The notes: generated by a model from the letters alone, not told the origin. Positions 16,794 through 26,929 are shown, counted from the first letter of the stretch. The stretch: DNA of 64,000 nt from JBAXXL01 sp038206725 (GCA_038206725.1 JBBRAO010000005.1:1-64000), one strand, 5' to 3'. Translations and numbers: made by a program.

Positions 16794-19700
16794 CTATTTA
16801 TTAATGATTAATTTTGTTGTATTAACTATAATTCCATTTTTAAAGACTATATAATAAACACCACTATGCAAATCGCTAACGTTTAACTGATAATTATATT
16901 TATCGGGTTTTAGACTTTCATATACGATACTTCGGATATTTTTTCCAAGGTTATCGTATATACTGCAATTTGTAAGTTCGTCGCTTATTACTTCTATGGT
17001 TAATGTAACGTTGTCGCTTACCGGATTTGGTACTATGGAGATTATACCGCCCTGCTGACCGTTCACCTGTACGAAACGATTTTCAGAAGGACAAATCCCG
17101 GTAACGGTTACACTACCGTTTTCAATTTCTAAATTTATTGTTCTTGTATCACTCATAAGTTCCGGTGATACTATTTCTATTGCTGTTCTACTCGTATCGC
17201 CTAATAAACCAAGTAATTCGATTTCGACAAATGTCCCCTCGGCTATATTATGATTCGCATTTATATCAAAATAAATATTGGACAAACCCGGATAGGGTTT
17301 ATCAAAAGTAAATCCGTGAGTTTGAGAAAGTACCGCCGTGCCCACATTCGCATTTAATATATCAATGACTTGTGGATTATACTGTATTCCTATTTTCACT
17401 TTCCGGATTCCGCAATTCCCTAAATAGCTTGTATCGCTCGAATGAATTTCTATCGGTACTTTTACTTTTTTTCCTAATCCAATATCTATCCCTTTTTGAA
17501 TAGATAATTTAATATTGGCAGGAAAAAAACCAAGAGATGCTGTACCGTTTAGCTGAATAACTTGATTAAAATCGCAGTAAGAATCGTAAATAATCTTAAT
17601 ATCTAATTTATCAGATTTACTTTCAACTGTTCTTTCATATCGGAATGTATAATTCTTAGTCTCCCCAGCTTTTAATAAATATGGTATATCACTATTTAAT
17701 AGCACATAAGGAACGGCAATACCTTCGAAATCCTTAATTATTATATCGCGAGTATCGTTGTTTGTTATACTTAAAACTTTCTCAACATAAGGAGTTCCAA
17801 TAATATAATCTCCGAAATTGAGAATTGTCTCCGAAACTAATGGTGCGAGAGGTGTAAAGCGTTCCCCTTTTACCTTTATAACTTTCTTTATATCGCAAGG
17901 TGTTAAAGTTATTTCGATATTATCGTCTAATATTCCTATAAAATCGGATTTGAATTTTATATCAAATTGCCCACCTTGTGTTGATATATTATCCCCAAGA
18001 TTTAACCCTTGTATTTCTATTCCTTGAGGCACTGTTATATTCGCTACTGAAGATGAATAAGCATTTCCATAAAAAGATATCCTTTTCAGACTATCCTTAG
18101 GAAATTTGCAATTATTAATAGAACCAAAATCCAATTCGTCATTTTTTAGATTGAAAGTCATATCCGGGGCTACAGCTGAAATCTCAACAGTAATTTCCTC
18201 GGAATTGACCAAACAAGGTTCGTAAGTAAAAGTTGTTGGAGTGTAGATACCGGCCATTAATGTAACGTTCAAATTGACTGTTTCCTTTGGATGAATAACC
18301 TGAGGCAGAATTTTGAATTGAATGTGGTTTGCGGCAAAATTGTCTTTTATTGTTATATCAAAAGGCGATTTATTAATAACTCTTATAATTGTATCTAAAG
18401 TATTGTCACACCCGAACAAATCAAATCTGAAATTTGTAAAGCCATCCAAAACATCAAGATTAGGAACTTGAGTTTCACCGAATAACGATACTCGGATTGG
18501 TTCAGCCGCGTCAACACCATCAACAGTATAGTCTAATAAAATCTCTTCATTATAAACAGCAGGTACATTATTCGAAAATGACACATATACAGTTATTTCT
18601 CCCTCGTTTAATTTCCAAGGGAGAGAATTTGGAATCTGACCGGTGTCGTATTCCACAGTATAACCTTTATATTTATCTTTATTTTTATCGGATTTTATTA
18701 TTAACTCATCGGTACCTTGAATTCGGATTACAAAACTGGTGTCTTTCATCGTACAATTAGGAATTATCCCAAAGTCAATATTTGTAAGTTCTGATATAGG
18801 GAAAGTTGAATTCGGTTTTTTCCGAGTACCCGTTAAAAATACAACGTATTGATTTCCACAAGGAGCATTAACTTCAAATTTTCCCGTAACGGTTTTATAA
18901 TCAGGAGTATCAAAGCGAATAGCTACTGCTAAATAATCAGAAGCAGGAACAAGATACGGTTCGGAAGCCGGATTGACTATTGTAAACTCTGCCGGTAAAT
19001 TAATATCCGCGGCTTTAAGTATTAATGCCTTATTCTTATGATTTACGATTTTTATTGTATCAACCGGATTTTTATCATAGTCCAAGTTTATAATATTAGG
19101 AGTTATACTTAAATCAATATCGTTTATTATTACTGTAACAACGGCTGATTTTCCCGGGCAATTTCCTGCATAAGCCTCCACTTGATAGCTTCCGCTAACT
19201 AAAACCGTATGAGCCGCTCCGTCTTTTTGAATAACAACGCCATCTTTCAGCCAAAGTGTGCTGTCCAATTGACCTGATATTTGCGCAACCAGTTTTAATT
19301 GATCACCTTTACACAAATTTAGTGTAGTATCGTTGAGAAATTTTCTGAATTGACCCCCACCTTTATCTTCTTTAAGTACAACCGACGGTGCATCGCGCAC
19401 TAAGATTTTCAAACCGGTTGATATGCTTTCACAGCCAATTGCGTTGGCTGTTCGAATTGAATAAACTCCGGTTTGAGTAACAATAACTCTATTTTTTGTT
19501 TCACCAATCATATCGTTACCATCTTTAATCCATTGGAAACTAAATCCTTTGAAATTAATTGTATCCTTTACGAAAATAGTTATTTCATCTCCGCCGCATA
19601 TTTCTCTTTTATTGCCAATAGTAAAAACAGCCGGTACTTTGGGTTCGTCTAAAGTGATGACGTGAGTGGTTGCAAAATTCGTTTCGTTATATGCTCTTCC

Positions 19701-20771
19701 TCTTGCGGACAACTCTTTTTTGTTTTGGTCTTCAGCAAAACCATCCGCATTATAGCGATAAGCCACTAGTGCATAAACATAAGAATGTCCACATTCCAAT
19801 TTTGTTTTATCAACATAAGAATCAGATGAAAAATTTTGGATATGGTCAACAACAACAGCACTACCTATCATATCACCCTTTGCATAGATTTTACTGTCCA
19901 AAGGCAAAGATCCGGAGGGCCAAGTTGAACCTTCTGCTCTTAATAAAATGTAACCTTCGATAGGATCGTTCGCGGTATTCGACACCGTGCGCCAAGTTAA
20001 TATTACTTTATCGAAGGACGAAGCGTCGGAAGTAGAAAAGGTCGCATTACTCCATTCGGGTTCCCTTAATTCACGCCAATAATTTATATTAGTTCTTGAA
20101 TATACAGCATTTCGATTCGGTAAACCGGGTGTAATTGCTGATGCACTTTCTCTTGTTGTCCATACTTTAGATACATCAAAGCCCATATCATAGTCGCTCA
20201 ATTTAGCACCGGGTAAGACAGCCACTCCCGTATTTGCTATAAGATCATCGCTATAGCAAATTTTCGGTACAGGGATAGCATTAAATAGTGCTTCATCACC
20301 GATTTTTGCGTGCCCTAAAGTATGGATAGGATTATCGGATTGGTCTAAAATCTGCACCATATCTCGAACTTGATTTAAGTTCAAAGACCTCACAAGATCG
20401 GTACCTAAAAATGTAAAATACGTTGTGTCTTCGACACCGACCTGTATATAACCATCACTTTTATCATCGTCCGTTACAGGTGAGGTTTTCAAATATATCA
20501 GAATAATTGTACCTTCGTGAAGATTTTTCCATAGTGGGATATCTATAAATTGAAATGCCGGCATCCACTCACCGGTACTGCTGTTATCCCGTATTTTAAA
20601 ACCAACTAAGCTGATTCCATCCTTTGTTACAAGCAATTCCGCCCACTCGCTATCGGGTTTAACATTACCGGTTTGAGTTTCATTATAATATTCACTAACC
20701 AATACACCTTGTGAATGCAACGATAAGCAGTTTGTTATAATAATGATTGCAAAAAAGAGAAAACGCTTCAT
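16794..20771 (-). CDS. Giant T9SS surface protein with lamin-tail, Ig-like, HYDIN/ASH-like and cohesin-like modules
   Basis: A 1325-aa exported protein with a signal peptide (MKRFLFFAIIIITNCLSLHS). Domains inferred in order: lamin-tail-like (20-150; VSEYYNETQTGN, GFKIRDNSSTGEW), a fibronectin-III-like unit (about 240-360), Ig-like segments with paired Cys (385-540), several choice-of-anchor-D/ASH-like repeats (about 550-1090, phrases such as DFGIIPNCTMKDTSF and DFGSINNCKFPKDSL), a cohesin-like domain (1100-1235), and a T9SS sorting domain (PNPVSDNVTLT, IYDNLGKNIRS, SGVYYIVF). Probably a cell-surface structural or adhesive protein. It starts 174 nt from the divergent CPBP gene. Confidence 0.8.
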   Translation of the reverse strand: MKRFLFFAIIIITNCLSLHSQGVLVSEYYNETQTGNVKPDSEWAELLVTKDGISLVGFKIRDNSSTGEWMPAFQFIDIPLWKNLHEGTIILIYLKTSPVTDDDKSDGYIQVGVEDTTYFTFLGTDLVRSLNLNQVRDMVQILDQSDNPIHTLGHAKIGDEALFNAIPVPKICYSDDLIANTGVAVLPGAKLSDYDMGFDVSKVWTTRESASAITPGLPNRNAVYSRTNINYWRELREPEWSNATFSTSDASSFDKVILTWRTVSNTANDPIEGYILLRAEGSTWPSGSLPLDSKIYAKGDMIGSAVVVDHIQNFSSDSYVDKTKLECGHSYVYALVAYRYNADGFAEDQNKKELSARGRAYNETNFATTHVITLDEPKVPAVFTIGNKREICGGDEITIFVKDTINFKGFSFQWIKDGNDMIGETKNRVIVTQTGVYSIRTANAIGCESISTGLKILVRDAPSVVLKEDKGGGQFRKFLNDTTLNLCKGDQLKLVAQISGQLDSTLWLKDGVVIQKDGAAHTVLVSGSYQVEAYAGNCPGKSAVVTVIINDIDLSITPNIINLDYDKNPVDTIKIVNHKNKALILKAADINLPAEFTIVNPASEPYLVPASDYLAVAIRFDTPDYKTVTGKFEVNAPCGNQYVVFLTGTRKKPNSTFPISELTNIDFGIIPNCTMKDTSFVIRIQGTDELIIKSDKNKDKYKGYTVEYDTGQIPNSLPWKLNEGEITVYVSFSNNVPAVYNEEILLDYTVDGVDAAEPIRVSLFGETQVPNLDVLDGFTNFRFDLFGCDNTLDTIIRVINKSPFDITIKDNFAANHIQFKILPQVIHPKETVNLNVTLMAGIYTPTTFTYEPCLVNSEEITVEISAVAPDMTFNLKNDELDFGSINNCKFPKDSLKRISFYGNAYSSSVANITVPQGIEIQGLNLGDNISTQGGQFDIKFKSDFIGILDDNIEITLTPCDIKKVIKVKGERFTPLAPLVSETILNFGDYIIGTPYVEKVLSITNNDTRDIIIKDFEGIAVPYVLLNSDIPYLLKAGETKNYTFRYERTVESKSDKLDIKIIYDSYCDFNQVIQLNGTASLGFFPANIKLSIQKGIDIGLGKKVKVPIEIHSSDTSYLGNCGIRKVKIGIQYNPQVIDILNANVGTAVLSQTHGFTFDKPYPGLSNIYFDINANHNIAEGTFVEIELLGLLGDTSRTAIEIVSPELMSDTRTINLEIENGSVTVTGICPSENRFVQVNGQQGGIISIVPNPVSDNVTLTIEVISDELTNCSIYDNLGKNIRSIVYESLKPDKYNYQLNVSDLHSGVYYIVFKNGIIVNTTKLIINK

Positions 20772-20944
20772 ATTTATCTGATAATTCCATAATTATTTTT
20801 TGCAAAATAATAAATAATTCCCAAATAATTATATTAATTGGTATCGGCTTTCAATTTTTTAGATTAAATTATTTTAGAAACAATAGAAAAAAGTGTATTT
20901 TTGGGATAGTAGATATTCAAAAATTGTTTGTTAAGGTAAAAATT

Positions 20945-21802
20945 ATGACCGCTTTCGAAGAATACGATATTAAAAAGCCTACCAAATCGGGCTCAGTTTT
21001 CAAGTTCTCAGCTCTCGCTATCGCTGTATTACTTTTAGCTCAAATTCCCGCTGCAGTAATTATTTTAATTTGGCCCCAAGGTATAATAAGTGGAATGATA
21101 TTCTGTATTTCGCAGATAGTTCTAACTTTGCTTATTATAATACCTATTTCCAAAAAAACTTCGCTATTACCTGCTCTGGATGTATTTCGGCTAACCGCTA
21201 AACCAAAGTTAAAAGTATATCTAATCGCGATATTAGGCTTGATTGCCGTAAATGCAATTGGTTCTGCTATAATGTCGCTCCAATACCACTTTTTGCCGGA
21301 CAGTGTAATTGTCTGGTTAGAAAAGATGTATGCCGATACCGCTCGTTTATATAACAACCTGTTTTATACCGGTTTTAATGCTCAACTTTTACTTGCCGTT
21401 TTTGGAGCCGCTATCATAGTTCCGGTTTATGAAGAGCTTGTTTTTCGGGGCTATCTGCAAAAAAACTTGGAAGCGATAAAAAAGCCTTCTTCAGCAATTA
21501 TAATAACAGCTTTGGTTTTTACAATCTTACATTTTAATTTGTCCGAAATCATCCCTCTTTTTGTTTTAGCTTTATATGTCGGTGTTATAACATTTAAAAC
21601 GGATAGTTTAAAAATAGCGATAACTTGCCACGTTTTGAACAACGCTTTTGCTATAATAAAAATGAACCTTTCTTCTTCAGCAGAAAATCTTACAATGACT
21701 TCCGATATTATGTCTATTTGGCTATCGGGAATTATTTTACTTGCAGGTATTGGTGTATTGTATGTTATTTTTAAATATTTTTTCAAAACTAAACTATTAT
21801 GA
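20945..21802 (+). CDS. CPBP-family intramembrane glutamic endopeptidase
   Basis: The ATG at 20945 is chosen because AAGG lies about 8 nt upstream; a longer frame from 20747 would run through the divergent gene's 5' end. The 285-aa product has about eight hydrophobic helices. Motif 1 is YEELVFRGYLQ (EExxxR), motif 2 is FTILHFNLSEI and motif 3 is CHVLNNAFAI, the CAAX/CPBP (Abi) signature for a glutamate-based intramembrane protease. Bacterial members process membrane peptides or bacteriocin systems; the substrate is unknown. Its TGA overlaps the start of the TsaC gene by 4 nt. Confidence 0.88.
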   Translation: MTAFEEYDIKKPTKSGSVFKFSALAIAVLLLAQIPAAVIILIWPQGIISGMIFCISQIVLTLLIIIPISKKTSLLPALDVFRLTAKPKLKVYLIAILGLIAVNAIGSAIMSLQYHFLPDSVIVWLEKMYADTARLYNNLFYTGFNAQLLLAVFGAAIIVPVYEELVFRGYLQKNLEAIKKPSSAIIITALVFTILHFNLSEIIPLFVLALYVGVITFKTDSLKIAITCHVLNNAFAIIKMNLSSSAENLTMTSDIMSIWLSGIILLAGIGVLYVIFKYFFKTKLL

Positions 21803-22440
21803 CTACAGAGATAATAAAAATCGAGAAAGGTTCAATTGACAGCGAAATTTTGAATTCAATTTTCGAAGGCTACCCAATTGCTTTTCCAACGGAAACTGTC
21901 TATGGATTGGGAACACCGATTAGCAATGTTCGCGGAGTTAAAGAGATTTTCAAAATTAAAGGCAGGGAGCAAACCAAACCTTTAGCGGCTCACATTTCCG
22001 ATATTGATCAAGTAACCGGATTATCGGACGAAATTCCGCATAGCTTTTTCTTATTAGCTGAACATTTTCTGCCCGGTCCATTAGCGATGATAATATCAAA
22101 ATCAGCTAAAATTGATAATATTGTAACCTGTGGTTTTGATTCCATTTCTATCCGCTGGCCTGATTCTTTAGTTGCTTGCGATTTAATAGATTTGATAGGA
22201 CACCCGCTTGCGGCAACTTCTGCCAATCTTTCGGGGAATTTATCTTCAACATCAGCAGAAGCCGTTTATAAAGAATTAAATGGCAAGATAAAATATATTA
22301 TTGACGATGGAATAACTCAATATCAGCAAGAGTCAACAGTACTGTCTTTAGTGGGCGCTCACCCCACAATTTTGCGTCAAGGTGTTATCAAAATAATCGA
22401 AATTGAAGAGATTTTAAAAACAATTATAGGTGTGTTATAA
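21799..22440 (+). CDS. L-threonylcarbamoyladenylate synthase (Sua5/YciO/YrdC family)
   Basis: A 213-aa protein consisting of the YrdC domain. AFPTETVYGLG, KIKGREQTKPLAAHI, PGPLAMIISK and HPLAATSANLSGN are the conserved nucleotide- and threonine-binding segments. It makes threonylcarbamoyl-AMP for the t6A37 modification of ANN-decoding tRNAs. Length fits TsaC rather than the longer Sua5. It overlaps the CPBP gene by 4 nt. Confidence 0.9.
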   Translation: MTTEIIKIEKGSIDSEILNSIFEGYPIAFPTETVYGLGTPISNVRGVKEIFKIKGREQTKPLAAHISDIDQVTGLSDEIPHSFFLLAEHFLPGPLAMIISKSAKIDNIVTCGFDSISIRWPDSLVACDLIDLIGHPLAATSANLSGNLSSTSAEAVYKELNGKIKYIIDDGITQYQQESTVLSLVGAHPTILRQGVIKIIEIEEILKTIIGVL

Positions 22441-22494
22441 AATTATTGATTATATTTGAATTTTTTAATTGAATTATAGAACCAAATAAGCAAT

Positions 22495-22761
22495 ATGACC
22501 ATTAGTGATGTAAAAGTAGTGAATCGAGCTGGCATCCACACTCGCCCGGCCGCCAGTTTAGTGAAACTTGCCTCAGAATTTAAATCTGAAATCCAAATAA
22601 TGAGAGATAGTTTTGTTATAAATGCAAAAAGTATTATCGGTGTTATGACCTTAGCCGCCGAGCAAGGAAGCACCTTAAAAATAAAAGCTGACGGCGTGGA
22701 CGAATCCGAAGCGGTGGAAGCTATCGTAAAACTTATACAAACAGGATTTGGAGAGTCATAA
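22495..22761 (+). CDS. HPr-family phosphocarrier protein
   Basis: An 88-aa HPr. GIHTRPAA holds the phosphorylatable His15, and NAKSIIGVMTLAA holds Ser46, the site used by HPr kinase for regulatory phosphorylation. Its stop overlaps the Enzyme I start as TAATG. No EIIA/B/C genes are nearby, so the pair may serve regulation more than sugar uptake; that is inference from this window only. Confidence 0.93.
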   Translation: MTISDVKVVNRAGIHTRPAASLVKLASEFKSEIQIMRDSFVINAKSIIGVMTLAAEQGSTLKIKADGVDESEAVEAIVKLIQTGFGES

Positions 22762-24473
22762 TGAAAACTCCTTATATCAATTTCGAGCTAAAAGGAATAC
22801 CGTCTTCGTCAGGAATCGCATTCGGTAAAGCAGTTGTTTTGTTACCTGAAAATATAGTAATTGATACAAGTAACATTTTAGTAGAAGATATAGAATACGA
22901 GAAAAATCGTTTCGAACAAGCCTGTGAATCCTTATCAAAGGAAGTGGAAAATCTGATTGCGGCAGTTCATACAGACTCAAAAAACGTAATTGATATACTT
23001 GAATCAAATATGCTAATTCTGTCGGACCCTGTCTTAAAAGAAGGAATTTATAAACGTATTGAAGAATTATCAACAGCCGAAAGCGCTATTGTCCAAGAAT
23101 TCGACGAACAGAAAGCGCTATTCCTATCTATAAAAGATGAATACCTTCGATTAAGAGCCGATGAACTCGAGCATATAAAAAAGCGGCTAATTTATATACT
23201 TAGACACAAGTTAATCGACTATCGAATTAATGATAATTCTATTGTAGTCGCGCAAAATCTTACTCCTGCGGATATCGTAAATTTCCATAATGCAGGAATA
23301 ACCGGTATAATAACCGAATCGGGCGGAATTGTTTCCCACGTTTCAATTATGGCTCGCGCTTATAAAATACCTTCCGTAATCGGCTTTAAAAATATTACAT
23401 CCGTTATTAGTGACGGTGATGTGCTAATTGTTGACGGATTTTCAGGAAGCCTGATAGTTAATCCTAATCAAGCCTCTATTGATGATTATCATAAAAAGCA
23501 AGCTAAAATTGCGGAATATCATAAAAAATTAGGAAAGTTAAAGGACGTAGAATGTAAAACGTTGGATGGTTTTCCAATAAAGATCTATACAAACATAGAT
23601 TTACGCGAGGATGCTATAGCAAGTGAAATTGCGGGCGCCGATGGTGTAGGATTAGTTCGTTCAGAAAGCTTAATAATGAAATCCGGCGGAATGCCGAATT
23701 TAGAATTGCAGGAGCAATGGTACAAAGACTTAGTCAACATAACTTTTCCCAAACCACTCACTATTCGCGGATTTGATATAGGAAGCGATAAATTTTCTGA
23801 GGGCTTGCCCCACCAAGAAGATAATCCCGCACTTGGTTGCCGCGGTATCCGTTTTTTGTTACTTCGAAAAGATATTTTTAGAACTCAAATAATTGCTGTT
23901 TTGAAAGCATCTGTCAACAAAAATGTGAAGTTTATGTTGCCGATGATTTCCAATCTTCAAGAAGTTTTAGAAGCAAAGGCGATTATAGCAGAATGTAAGG
24001 TAGAATTAGATGCCCAAGGTATTAATTACGATAAAAATATGCCTTTTGGAATAATGGTTGAAACCCCTGCGGCGGCTTTAACAGCCGATAGTTTAGCAAA
24101 AGAAGTTGATTTTATGAGCATCGGTAGCAATGATCTAACTTCCTACACCATTGGGGCGGACAGAGCAAACGACTTGGTTTCCGATATATTTAATCCTCTT
24201 CATCCCGCTGTGTTTCGCTTGATAAAAATGACCGCCGAAGCCGCAAAGAATAATAACATCCCGCTGAGTATGTGTGGAGAGTTAGCCGCTTATCCCGAAG
24301 CGATTCCACTATTAATCGGTTTTGGAATTGACGAATTAAGTATGTCTCCGGCAATGGTCCTTGAAGCAAAAAATATTGTGATTAATACTAATAAACGTGA
24401 AAGTGAGATTTTTGCTGATGAAATGCTTAGCATTAGCGATAGTATTGAGTTTGTTCGTAGATTAAAAGGATAA
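22761..24473 (+). CDS. ptsI: Phosphoenolpyruvate-protein phosphotransferase (PTS Enzyme I)
   Basis: A 570-aa Enzyme I of standard length. The swivelling phosphohistidine is in GGIVSHVSIMARA (about His193), preceded by an HPr-binding helical region. The C-terminal PEP-binding barrel has DGVGLVRSESL, RGFDIGSDK, NPALGCRGIRFLL, SIGSNDLTSYT and the active-site Cys in SMCGELAA. It transfers phosphate from PEP to the HPr encoded just upstream. Confidence 0.95.
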   Translation: MKTPYINFELKGIPSSSGIAFGKAVVLLPENIVIDTSNILVEDIEYEKNRFEQACESLSKEVENLIAAVHTDSKNVIDILESNMLILSDPVLKEGIYKRIEELSTAESAIVQEFDEQKALFLSIKDEYLRLRADELEHIKKRLIYILRHKLIDYRINDNSIVVAQNLTPADIVNFHNAGITGIITESGGIVSHVSIMARAYKIPSVIGFKNITSVISDGDVLIVDGFSGSLIVNPNQASIDDYHKKQAKIAEYHKKLGKLKDVECKTLDGFPIKIYTNIDLREDAIASEIAGADGVGLVRSESLIMKSGGMPNLELQEQWYKDLVNITFPKPLTIRGFDIGSDKFSEGLPHQEDNPALGCRGIRFLLLRKDIFRTQIIAVLKASVNKNVKFMLPMISNLQEVLEAKAIIAECKVELDAQGINYDKNMPFGIMVETPAAALTADSLAKEVDFMSIGSNDLTSYTIGADRANDLVSDIFNPLHPAVFRLIKMTAEAAKNNNIPLSMCGELAAYPEAIPLLIGFGIDELSMSPAMVLEAKNIVINTNKRESEIFADEMLSISDSIEFVRRLKG

Positions 24474-24518
24474 TTCTAATAATTTGCAACTTTTTTTCAT
24501 ATTAATCGTTTCTATATT

Positions 24519-25049
24519 ATGAAAAAGTTTGACAGAATATCTACGGAAACCGTGGATAAAAACCCGTATTGGGAATATAGAAAAGATATTTATATGCTTC
24601 CTAATAAAAAGGAAGGTTCATATTATTATGTTCATTCTGTGGGTTCGGTAATTATTATCGCAAAAATAGACGATAAGTATATCTTTGTGGAACAATTTAG
24701 GTATTTGAATCAACGTAGAAGCATTGAATTTCCGGGCGGTGGAATGGTTTCTGATTATTCTATTATTGAAAACGCTGTAAAAGAATTTTCTGAAGAAACA
24801 GGATTTATTTCAAAAGAAAATGTAATCATAGGTGAATTCAATCCATTTATAGGTGTTACAGACGAGATGTGTTATGTAATAAAATCTAACAAAATTAAGC
24901 CTATAACATCGGAATGCGATGAATCCGAAGAAATTAAAGTAATGTATTTAACAGCTCAAGAAATTGATGCTTGTATAAAAGAAAATTCCATTTGGAATGG
25001 ACAAACAATAGCCGCTTGGACAATTTATAAAAATAAATATATGGAGTAA
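24519..25049 (+). CDS. Nudix hydrolase (ADP-ribose pyrophosphatase-like)
   Basis: A 176-aa Nudix protein. The box reads GGGMVSDYSIIENAVKEFSE with ETGF after it, matching the REUxEExGU core as KEFSEETGF; the family's upstream Glu is replaced, so catalytic efficiency or substrate may differ. The upstream strand KYIFVEQFRYLNQRRSIEFPG fits ADP-ribose/nucleoside-diphosphate-sugar hydrolases and is cut here for length. It precedes the next gene by 3 nt. Confidence 0.8.
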   Translation: MKKFDRISTETVDKNPYWEYRKDIYMLPNKKEGSYYYVHSVGSVIIIAKIDDKYIFVEQFRYLNQRRSIEFPGGGMVSDYSIIENAVKEFSEETGFISKENVIIGEFNPFIGVTDEMCYVIKSNKIKPITSECDESEEIKVMYLTAQEIDACIKENSIWNGQTIAAWTIYKNKYME

Positions 25050-25052
25050 CAA

Positions 25053-26042
25053 ATGATAAAGTTGAAATTGGTGAGTTTATTAGCAATATTGATAATATTC
25101 GGATACAACGGTGTTTCAGCGCAAGTCGCCGCCGGTAAACCAAAAGAACCTATAGAAAAATTAGAGTTTCAATTCGTAAACACATTTCCTGTAAATATAG
25201 TACATCAATATGTGTTCATTGATTCTACTAACGTTAACAGAGTCTATAGCGATAGCTCAATGTTTAACTATCTTCAAAACATAGATAATAATTTCAGTGT
25301 GAAGGCACCAAACCGTCCGGACAAAGAAGGAAATTATAGTCTTGATGTATCTATTGATTCAATATACTTCCGTTTCGACAGTCCAAAGAAAAAAGTTGAT
25401 TATAATACTGCTTGGGACGAAGGAAGACCACCATTCGATATCAGAAACTATGAACGTGCTTCTGTTCCATTAGGATTAGAATATACTATGCAGTATTCTC
25501 CTTATGACGAAGTAACTAATATTTCTGGTAATAGATTGGATGAAAAAATCCGATCATTGAGCGACCCTAAAAATGGTTTGACCGATTCTGTAAGAAAGTA
25601 TATTTGGCTTGGTGGAATGAGTGACAGAAACTTAGAATTTATAGCTGATGTCAATAAGAATTTGCTTCCCGATACCAAAGTTTCTGCAGATACATTTTGG
25701 ATAACTACAGTAAAGTGTCGAGTTGACGATGTGTTTTTTATTGACACCGTTAAGATGAAAATCAAAAGCTACACCACTAAATTGTACAAATTGACCGGTG
25801 AATCCATTGGCAGATATCTGATAAAAGAACCTATGATGGTGTATAACATCGACAAATTCGTAGTTCCGTCTTTTATTTCAGGTACAAGTACTTATAATAT
25901 GGACTTAACACCAAAAGGAACAATCGATAAATTAGAAGTAAAATATGATTTGAATTTATTATTAAATTACAAACAAGAGCCTATAGTAGAGATTATTAAA
26001 TCAAGCCAAAAGTGGGTATTGATAAATAGATACAATTATTAG
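25053..26042 (+). CDS. Exported protein of unknown function
   Basis: A 329-aa protein with a clear signal peptide (MIKLKLVSLLAILIIFGYNG ... SAQ). The body is beta-rich, without Cys-rich or repeat features and without a T9SS sorting domain. I recognise no family. The ATG is preceded by GGAGTAAC overlapping the Nudix gene's end, so translation is likely coupled. It ends at a strong terminator. Confidence 0.65.
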   Translation: MIKLKLVSLLAILIIFGYNGVSAQVAAGKPKEPIEKLEFQFVNTFPVNIVHQYVFIDSTNVNRVYSDSSMFNYLQNIDNNFSVKAPNRPDKEGNYSLDVSIDSIYFRFDSPKKKVDYNTAWDEGRPPFDIRNYERASVPLGLEYTMQYSPYDEVTNISGNRLDEKIRSLSDPKNGLTDSVRKYIWLGGMSDRNLEFIADVNKNLLPDTKVSADTFWITTVKCRVDDVFFIDTVKMKIKSYTTKLYKLTGESIGRYLIKEPMMVYNIDKFVVPSFISGTSTYNMDLTPKGTIDKLEVKYDLNLLLNYKQEPIVEIIKSSQKWVLINRYNY

Positions 26043-26080
26043 ACCTCGTTAGTAAACTAATATATTGGGAATTATAGAAT

Positions 26081-26119
26081 TCATCCGATTGCCTGAAGTA
26101 ATCGGATGAGTTTTTTTTT
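26081..26119 (+). terminator. Intrinsic terminator, CATCCGAT hairpin family
   Basis: TCATCCGATT pairs with AATCGGATGA across a 9-nt loop, then G and nine Ts. It ends the Nudix/exported-protein unit. Confidence 0.88.
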
Positions 26120-26201
26120 GCATAATGACACATTTGGCATATAAATTGGTAGTTGTAATATATGAAATTAATTAATTATAGTTTTTTCAGGAGAAGAAAT
26201 T

Positions 26202-26306
26202 ATGAATACAGAATTTATAAAAACAGCATTTGTATTAATTGCGGGATTATTAATTTCGTCGATGACCCGCATTAAACTGAATAATAATAATAGGATACAA
26301 AAATAA
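26202..26306 (+). CDS. 34-aa single-helix membrane microprotein
   Basis: A short ORF with an excellent ribosome site (AGGAG, 8 nt before the ATG). The product starts MNTEFIKTAFVLIAGLLISS, one transmembrane helix, and ends in a basic, Asn-rich tail (TRIKLNNNNRIQK). It sits between a terminator and the NlpC/P60 lipoprotein gene, whose start follows 8 nt after its stop, so it is probably the first cistron of that unit. Function unknown. Confidence 0.6.
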   Translation: MNTEFIKTAFVLIAGLLISSMTRIKLNNNNRIQK

Positions 26307-26314
26307 TAGTTTTA

Positions 26315-26875
26315 ATGCGTAACAAACTAATTTATATTGTAATAATAACAGCCATTATCGAAATCTTGAGCGGATGTTCACCATCTGTTCGATTCTCTAG
26401 TAATAAATTTGTGGAAAAATCAAATTTCCCAAAGGTTAAATCACAAACTATTACTAAAACTCAAAAAAGGATTTTATATCCAAAAGTTGAAAGTGAAAAA
26501 GCTGTGCTTATCCAAAAGATTACCGAGAGATGGATTGGAACCCCCTATTGCATATCCGGTTATTCAAAAGATTGTACGGATTGCTCCGGCTTTGTACAAA
26601 GTGTCTATAAAGAATTGGGCATAAGTTTACCACGCACAGCAAAAGAGCAATCAATCTATACCGAAAGAATTACAGAATCGGAAGCCGTTACTGGCGATTT
26701 AGTCTTTTTCAGCAAAAACGGCACCGTTAACCACGTAGGAATTTATTTATCGAACGGCACATTCGTTCACGCTTCATCATCGAAAGGTGTTGTTCTTGAA
26801 GAACTAACCACAACTTATTACAGCAATAACTTTGCTGGATTCGGCAGAATTCGTGAATTTTACTCAATGAATTAG
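26315..26875 (+). CDS. NlpC/P60 family peptidoglycan endopeptidase, lipoprotein
   Basis: A 186-aa lipoprotein. The lipobox LSGC is near residues 18-21 after a hydrophobic stretch. The C-terminal 120 residues are an NlpC/P60 domain: catalytic Cys in DCTDCSGFVQ, His in NHVGIYL, and HASSSKGVV as the third conserved segment. It should cut the D-Glu to meso-diaminopimelate bond of stem peptides. It ends at a hairpin with a T-run. Confidence 0.92.
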   Translation: MRNKLIYIVIITAIIEILSGCSPSVRFSSNKFVEKSNFPKVKSQTITKTQKRILYPKVESEKAVLIQKITERWIGTPYCISGYSKDCTDCSGFVQSVYKELGISLPRTAKEQSIYTERITESEAVTGDLVFFSKNGTVNHVGIYLSNGTFVHASSSKGVVLEELTTTYYSNNFAGFGRIREFYSMN

Positions 26876-26929
26876 AAACAAAATGAAGATGCCATAAGTA
26901 TGGAACCTTCAACCTATAACTTTTTCCCT

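Noticed and set aside
20747..20944. 66-residue N-terminal extension of the CPBP protease
   Set aside because: It overlaps the divergent gene's 5' end and lacks a membrane-protein pattern; the ATG at 20945 has a ribosome site.
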